Shown in pieces: positions 5,922-8,725 of a DNA stretch of 8,725 bases. The stretch's first letter is position 1, and each line of letters opens with the position of its first letter. Position numbers and translations under genes: made by a program. This DNA is from an uncultured Treponema sp. (lineage in GTDB: Bacteria > Spirochaetota > Spirochaetia > Treponematales > Treponemataceae), in assembly GCA_945833725.1 (NCBI GenBank), contig CAMAFU010000059.1:1-8725 (forward strand), written 5' to 3'. The notes below the pieces were generated by a model. The model saw nothing but the letters and a program-made list of their open reading frames with translations, ran no database searches and was not told where the DNA came from.

Positions 5922-7640
5922 TTATTTTATTTTCCGAAGGAAGCAGTCTTTAAAACCGTAAGATTTAAATCTTTCCGTTATCATTCCATATTCATCGGCA
6001 GACAACGGTCCTACAAGAATCTGGAAACTTATGCCGTCAGCATGTTTTACAAGAACTACAGGATACTTAGGCGTATATTTTTTAAGGAGATTTTTTATAT
6101 TATCTTCATTGCGTAAAGTTGCTATCTGAAGGTAATACTTTCCTTTTTCCAGTTCTGCAAGAGAATTTTTTGCAATTTTTTGAATCGGAACTGCTGAATC
6201 ATCAGTGTTATCAGAAACTACACTTTCTTCATTTTTATCCTCTGTTTTTTCATCATCCAGAACAGGGACTTCCTGTGCAATTTTTTCCGTTACAGCCAAA
6301 ACATCGCCTTCATTTTCAGGCAGTTTTTCAGCTTTTTCACTTTCTTCAACTTCTTCCGTTTCAGGAGGAGTTGGTTCTGCTGGAACTAAAATAATCGGAG
6401 AATATTCTTCTTCAGTTTCAGTAACCTCAGTTTTTTCTGCAACTTCAGTTTCCTCAACTCCACTTTCATCTTCAGATGCAGGTTCCTCTATTTCCAGAAC
6501 TTTTTCAGCCTCGGTCTGAACATTTGAATCTTCATCGGAAGTTATTCCTTCATTTTCAATTTTTTCATCCTCACTAACTGAATCTGGTGAATCTAGTGAA
6601 TCTAGTGAATCTAGTGAATCTAAAGAATCAGATTTTTCAGGAACATTTTCTTCAAAAGTTTCTTCAACTTTTTCTTCAGAATTTTCCTGATTTCTCAAAA
6701 GCTCATCAGATGTTTCAATTTTTTCTTCAGTATTTTCATTAACCTCTTTCTTCTCACTTACAATTTCTTCACCGTCTAAAGCATCCTGTACAGTTTCTTC
6801 TGCTTCATCAGGAATATTTTCATATTCACTAACGAGTTCACATTCCTCGCTGTTGTTTTCATCAAAAAAATCAGCATCTACAGGCAAATTTTCCTTTTCT
6901 TCGTAAGGCTCACTAAACTCAGTAACTTCCTGAAGTTTTTCGGAATTTTCATCTTCAAAAATCTCAGAAGATTCTTTTTCCTCAACAACATTTTCCCAGT
7001 CATTTTTATCGGAAACATCTTCCAGTTCATCAGCAAATGGTTCTTCAACAGCAGAATCTTCGGCAACAGGTTCAGCAATTTCTTCACCGGTCTGCTCAAC
7101 TTCATTTTCAGTTGAAGTTTCTACTGCATTTTCATTGTTCGAAATATCAGCAGGATTTTCTGCCGTTTCCTCAATATTATCTTCTGTATTTTGAAGGGCA
7201 GTTTCTTCCTGTTCCTGCGGAATTGTTTCAGTTTTTTCTTCCAAAGACCCTTCAAGATAGTCTTCTTCAGCTTCTTCTGCAAGAACAGCCGTGCCAGAAA
7301 CATTCTCATCCAGACTTCCTGTTCTTTTTGTTATTTTAACCTGAACATTTGAGTCTTTTCTAAAACCAAGCCTATCCGCAGCTTCCGGCGTAAGAAGAAT
7401 TGCAACTCCTTCGCTGGCATCTATGGCACCTAAAATCAAAACATCTACAGCACAACCGTTGGCAGGATTCGTTACAGTAACGCTGTCTCCCGGCAAATAC
7501 CCGATAGTTCTGGCAAAAAGACCTTTAGGCATTTCGCCCTCTTCACAAACTACAGCTCTTCCATCAAGAGAAGGACGGGCAGCTGCAAAAAGAACTGCCA
7601 CTGTAAAAACTGTCAAAACCAACGAAACAAATCTTTTCAT
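5922..7640 (-). CDS. Exported protein: degenerate RlpA-like DPBB domain, long acidic linker, SPOR domain
   Basis: The 572-aa protein opens with a signal peptide (MKRFVSL..., hydrophobic to about 19, likely cleaved near AAA|RP at 21-22). Residues about 26-106 resemble the double-psi beta-barrel of RlpA: LPGDSVTVTNPANG aligns with the family's FGTxVxVTNxxNG and LTPEAADRLG with the region before its end. The RlpA catalytic NDRGPF segment is absent (LGAIDASEG here), so lytic transglycosylase activity is unlikely. Residues about 110-490 are a Glu/Ser/Asp/Val-rich, nearly aromatic-free, probably disordered linker, including a (DSL)n run at 338-349. Residues about 497-572 form a SPOR domain (KGKYYLQIATLRNEDNIKNL ... 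SFQILVGPL), which in known cases binds glycan strands lacking stem peptides at division sites. A role in envelope or septal peptidoglycan is inferred. GAGGGG 5 nt before the ATG is a good RBS; the upstream gene ends 13 nt away. Confidence 0.9.
   Translation of the reverse strand: MKRFVSLVLTVFTVAVLFAAARPSLDGRAVVCEEGEMPKGLFARTIGYLPGDSVTVTNPANGCAVDVLILGAIDASEGVAILLTPEAADRLGFRKDSNVQVKITKRTGSLDENVSGTAVLAEEAEEDYLEGSLEEKTETIPQEQEETALQNTEDNIEETAENPADISNNENAVETSTENEVEQTGEEIAEPVAEDSAVEEPFADELEDVSDKNDWENVVEEKESSEIFEDENSEKLQEVTEFSEPYEEKENLPVDADFFDENNSEECELVSEYENIPDEAEETVQDALDGEEIVSEKKEVNENTEEKIETSDELLRNQENSEEKVEETFEENVPEKSDSLDSLDSLDSLDSPDSVSEDEKIENEGITSDEDSNVQTEAEKVLEIEEPASEDESGVEETEVAEKTEVTETEEEYSPIILVPAEPTPPETEEVEESEKAEKLPENEGDVLAVTEKIAQEVPVLDDEKTEDKNEESVVSDNTDDSAVPIQKIAKNSLAELEKGKYYLQIATLRNEDNIKNLLKKYTPKYPVVLVKHADGISFQILVGPLSADEYGMITERFKSYGFKDCFLRKIK
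6581..6625. repeat. 9-bp tandem repeat inside the SPOR-protein gene
   Basis: Five head-to-tail copies of AATCTAGTG on the plus strand (6581, 6590, 6599, 6608, 6617); the three middle copies are identical, the first has one change and the last two, and a partial sixth follows. On the coding strand it reads Asp-Ser-Leu repeats. A 9-bp unit keeps frame, so copy changes would only alter linker length. Confidence 0.9.
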
Positions 7641-7653
7641 AAAGTCCCCTCAA

Positions 7654-8154
7654 TTAATTCCGAAGACCGGAACTTATTTTTGATGCTACAAAACTGGCAA
7701 AATTATATATTTCAGCTTCTGTCATTTTTATATTTTTGTCATTACCGGGAGATATTTGGCTGGAAGAAACAAGCTTTCCCGTGGAAGATGCATAAACATT
7801 CCAGCGAATATTATCTATAGAGTTTAAGTTAAGACCTTTAGGATTAAGCCCCTCCCCTTCCTTAAAACTTATTTCAACCCTTACAAGCATTTCCATACCG
7901 CCTGTAATCGTTTCAAGAAGGACTTTTTTAAACTCTTCTTGATTATCTCCGCCATTTTTTATGCAGGAAGGTGAATTGGTAACAATATGACCTGCTTCAT
8001 AAAAAAAGTCGGTAACAGCTTCTTCAAAAATCTTTGAAATTTCAAAAATTTCTGTCTGCTCCGGCGTAATCTGCACAATTTGGAAATTTATTCCTTTTGC
8101 AGATAAAAACGGCATAAAAAATATACAAACAGCTAAAAATGCAATTTTTTTCAT
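7654..8154 (-). CDS. Small exported protein of unknown function
   Basis: A 166-aa protein with a signal peptide (MKKIAFLAVCIFFMPFLSA, cleavage probably after Ala19) and no later membrane segment, so probably periplasmic. I do not recognise the family. The order of elements (a helix around EISKIFEEAVTDFFYEAGHI, a strand MEMLVRVEISF near 87-97, a strand with WNVYASSTGKLV near 119-130, a final helix ending ASKISSGLRN) loosely recalls the small alpha/beta fold of LpoB/CsgG-type envelope proteins; that is a guess from pattern only. The start is set by the signal peptide, but no proper Shine-Dalgarno is visible: the only purine run (AAAAAGAG) abuts the ATG. It lies 13 nt upstream of the SPOR-protein gene and is probably co-transcribed, which suggests a related role in the cell envelope. 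Confidence 0.85.
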   Translation of the reverse strand: MKKIAFLAVCIFFMPFLSAKGINFQIVQITPEQTEIFEISKIFEEAVTDFFYEAGHIVTNSPSCIKNGGDNQEEFKKVLLETITGGMEMLVRVEISFKEGEGLNPKGLNLNSIDNIRWNVYASSTGKLVSSSQISPGNDKNIKMTEAEIYNFASFVASKISSGLRN

Positions 8155-8184
8155 CTCTTTTTGAATATCGGTTTAAAAAAAAAA

Positions 8185-8213
8185 TTGTTTAGAATTTTAT
8201 GAGCATTTATAAG
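8185..8213 (+). promoter_or_regulatory. Possible rightward promoter
   Basis: TTGTTT (8185-8190), 17-nt spacer, TATAAG (8208-8213). A second candidate, TTACAC (8224-8229), 17 nt, TTATAC (8247-8252), lies just downstream. Both point to the RhuM remnant. The matches are moderate and such pairs arise easily in AT-rich DNA. Confidence 0.35.
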
Positions 8214-8218
8214 GGAAA

Positions 8219-8332
8219 ATGAATTACACTTCTGCCAACAGAAAAGTTATACCTGTTCATAAGATAAACAAACTCAAATTGATCTGCAGGGAGCGACAAA
8301 GTGCGAACGAAGGGAAGGTTTTCCCCTCCTAA
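8219..8332 (+). CDS. Possible small ORF, 37 aa
   Basis: An ATG at 8219 preceded by AAGGG (4 nt spacing) opens a 37-codon frame ending in TAA at 8330-8332, 16 nt before the RhuM start. The product is basic (MNYTSANRKVIPVHKINKLK at the front) and shows no domain or membrane segment. Its last 14 codons are simply the translation of the repeat-like segment at 8289-8325, so it may be chance rather than a gene. Confidence 0.2.
   Translation: MNYTSANRKVIPVHKINKLKLICRERQSANEGKVFPS
8289..8325 (+). repeat. GC-richer repeat-like segment upstream of rhuM remnant
   Basis: The stretch stands out in base composition from the AT-rich DNA around it. It starts GGGAGCGACAAAGTGCGAAC, with GCGAC and GCGAA as imperfect direct repeats, and ends in a small hairpin GGGAA-GGTT-TTCCC (8312-8325) with no following T-run. 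It looks like a dispersed element or the edge of an insertion, but only one copy is in this window, so the call rests on appearance. Confidence 0.3.
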
Positions 8333-8348
8333 TATATGAGGAAACAAA

Positions 8349-8725
8349 ATGGCAGAAAATAAAAGCGAAATCGTAATTTTTAAGACCTCTGATGATAAAA
8401 TATCTGTTGATGTTCATTTTGAAGGAGAAACTGTCTGGCTTACTATTGACGATATGGCTTCTCTTTTTGAAAAATTTCGTTCAACTATAAATGAACATAT
8501 TTTGAATATTTTTGAAGAGGGCGAGCTTGAAAAAGAAAACGTAGTGAGAAAAATCGGAAATTCCGATTTTTCTACCAAGCCTACAAATTACTATAATCTT
8601 GATGTATCGGCAGGTTCTGGATTTATATGCGACAAGTGCGGACTATAATCCTAAATCGGCAGAATCTGTGGCATAACGTAATGCACATGAGTGATTATGA
8701 TGAGCAGCTTGACAGCAAAAGAATT
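8349..8725 (+). pseudogene. rhuM: RhuM-family protein gene, decayed (continues past window edge)
   Basis: The front is a good match to RhuM-family proteins: MAENKSEIVIFKTSDDKISV, ETVWLTIDDMASLFEKFRST, INEHILNIFEEGEL and DFSTKPTNYYNLDV, with GAGGA 6 nt before the ATG. The family normally continues from YNLDV into IISVGYRV; here the frame instead runs into unrelated residues and stops at 8646-8648 after 99 aa. In the +1 frame from 8605 the DNA reads YRQVLDLYATSADYNPKS, a stretch from further along RhuM, until a TAA at 8674. In the third frame from 8669 it reads NVMHMSDYDEQLDS, which may be a still later RhuM segment (less sure). Intact relatives are, from memory, over 300 aa, so at least one and probably two internal pieces are lost. 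RhuM proteins occur in pathogenicity and defence islands; their biochemical role is not settled. The 99-aa N-terminal piece with its helix-turn-helix-like region could still be made. Confidence 0.85.

Larger units (their letters stand above)
8155..8348. other. Divergent intergenic region
   Basis: This 194-nt stretch separates the leftward exported-protein operon from the rightward RhuM remnant. It holds two possible rightward promoters, a small open frame and a GC-richer repeat-like segment (listed separately), plus a run of ten A's at 8175-8184 that would be a T-run in the leader of the leftward gene. I see no convincing leftward promoter; the best pair (TTGGCA and TATAAA) has a 21-nt spacer, which is too long. 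Confidence 0.6.

Noticed and set aside
6119..7339. Open frames on the plus strand across the acidic linker
   Set aside because: They are the antisense of a Glu/Ser-rich coding stretch, reading as Phe/Leu/Ser/Gln-rich low-complexity, with no ribosome binding site or family match.
8175..8184. Run of ten A's as a phase-variable tract
   Set aside because: It lies in non-coding AT-rich DNA with no promoter spacing to modulate that I can identify; common by chance in such a genome.
8154..8250. TTGGCA ... TATAAA as a leftward promoter for the 166-aa protein gene
   Set aside because: The spacer is 21 nt, too long for a normal sigma-70 promoter.
1..8725. CRISPR array, tRNA, rRNA or intact insertion sequence
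   Set aside because: No spaced direct repeats, no cloverleaf-like or rRNA-like segment, and no transposase or terminal inverted repeats were seen on either strand.

Overview
This is an AT-rich bacterial window that looks spirochaetal, most probably a Treponema-like host. That call rests on the low GC seen by eye, an exported protein with a relaxed lipobox, a secreted DPBB-like/SPOR protein of a kind I associate with treponemes, and an N-terminally exported small partner. It is an inference from gene character; no rRNA or marker gene is present.

Layout, read on the minus strand from right to left. (a) 8154-5922: two exported proteins, a 166-aa protein of unknown function and a 572-aa protein with a degenerate RlpA-like (double-psi beta-barrel) domain, a very long acidic linker and a C-terminal SPOR domain. 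They are 13 nt apart, probably co-transcribed, and end in a clear intrinsic terminator (5824-5860). (b) 5789-1: a near-consensus promoter (TTGAAC-17-TATAAT) drives a tight operon: thrA (aspartokinase I/homoserine dehydrogenase), a DAHP synthase-prephenate dehydratase fusion, ilvN (acetolactate synthase small subunit), and the start of an exported protein of unknown function that overlaps ilvN by ATGA and runs off the left edge. (c) 8155-8725, plus strand: an intergenic region with possible rightward promoters, a GC-richer repeat-like segment, and the front of a RhuM-family gene that is decayed: pieces of the protein are spread over all three frames with the parts between them missing.

How the genes work together: the operon gathers the feedback-controlled enzymes of three amino-acid families rather than the full set of enzymes for any one of them. 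ThrA commits aspartate to homoserine/Thr, the fusion joins the first shikimate-pathway step to the Phe-specific dehydratase, and IlvN is the Val-sensing subunit of acetolactate synthase. All three carry ACT-type ligand-binding domains. thrB, thrC, ilvB, ilvC and a chorismate mutase are not in this window. I see no tRNA, rRNA, CRISPR array or intact mobile element. Most of the window is ordinary biosynthesis; the most notable points are the enzyme fusion, the ACT-enzyme operon with an exported protein coupled to it, and the decayed RhuM locus on the right.
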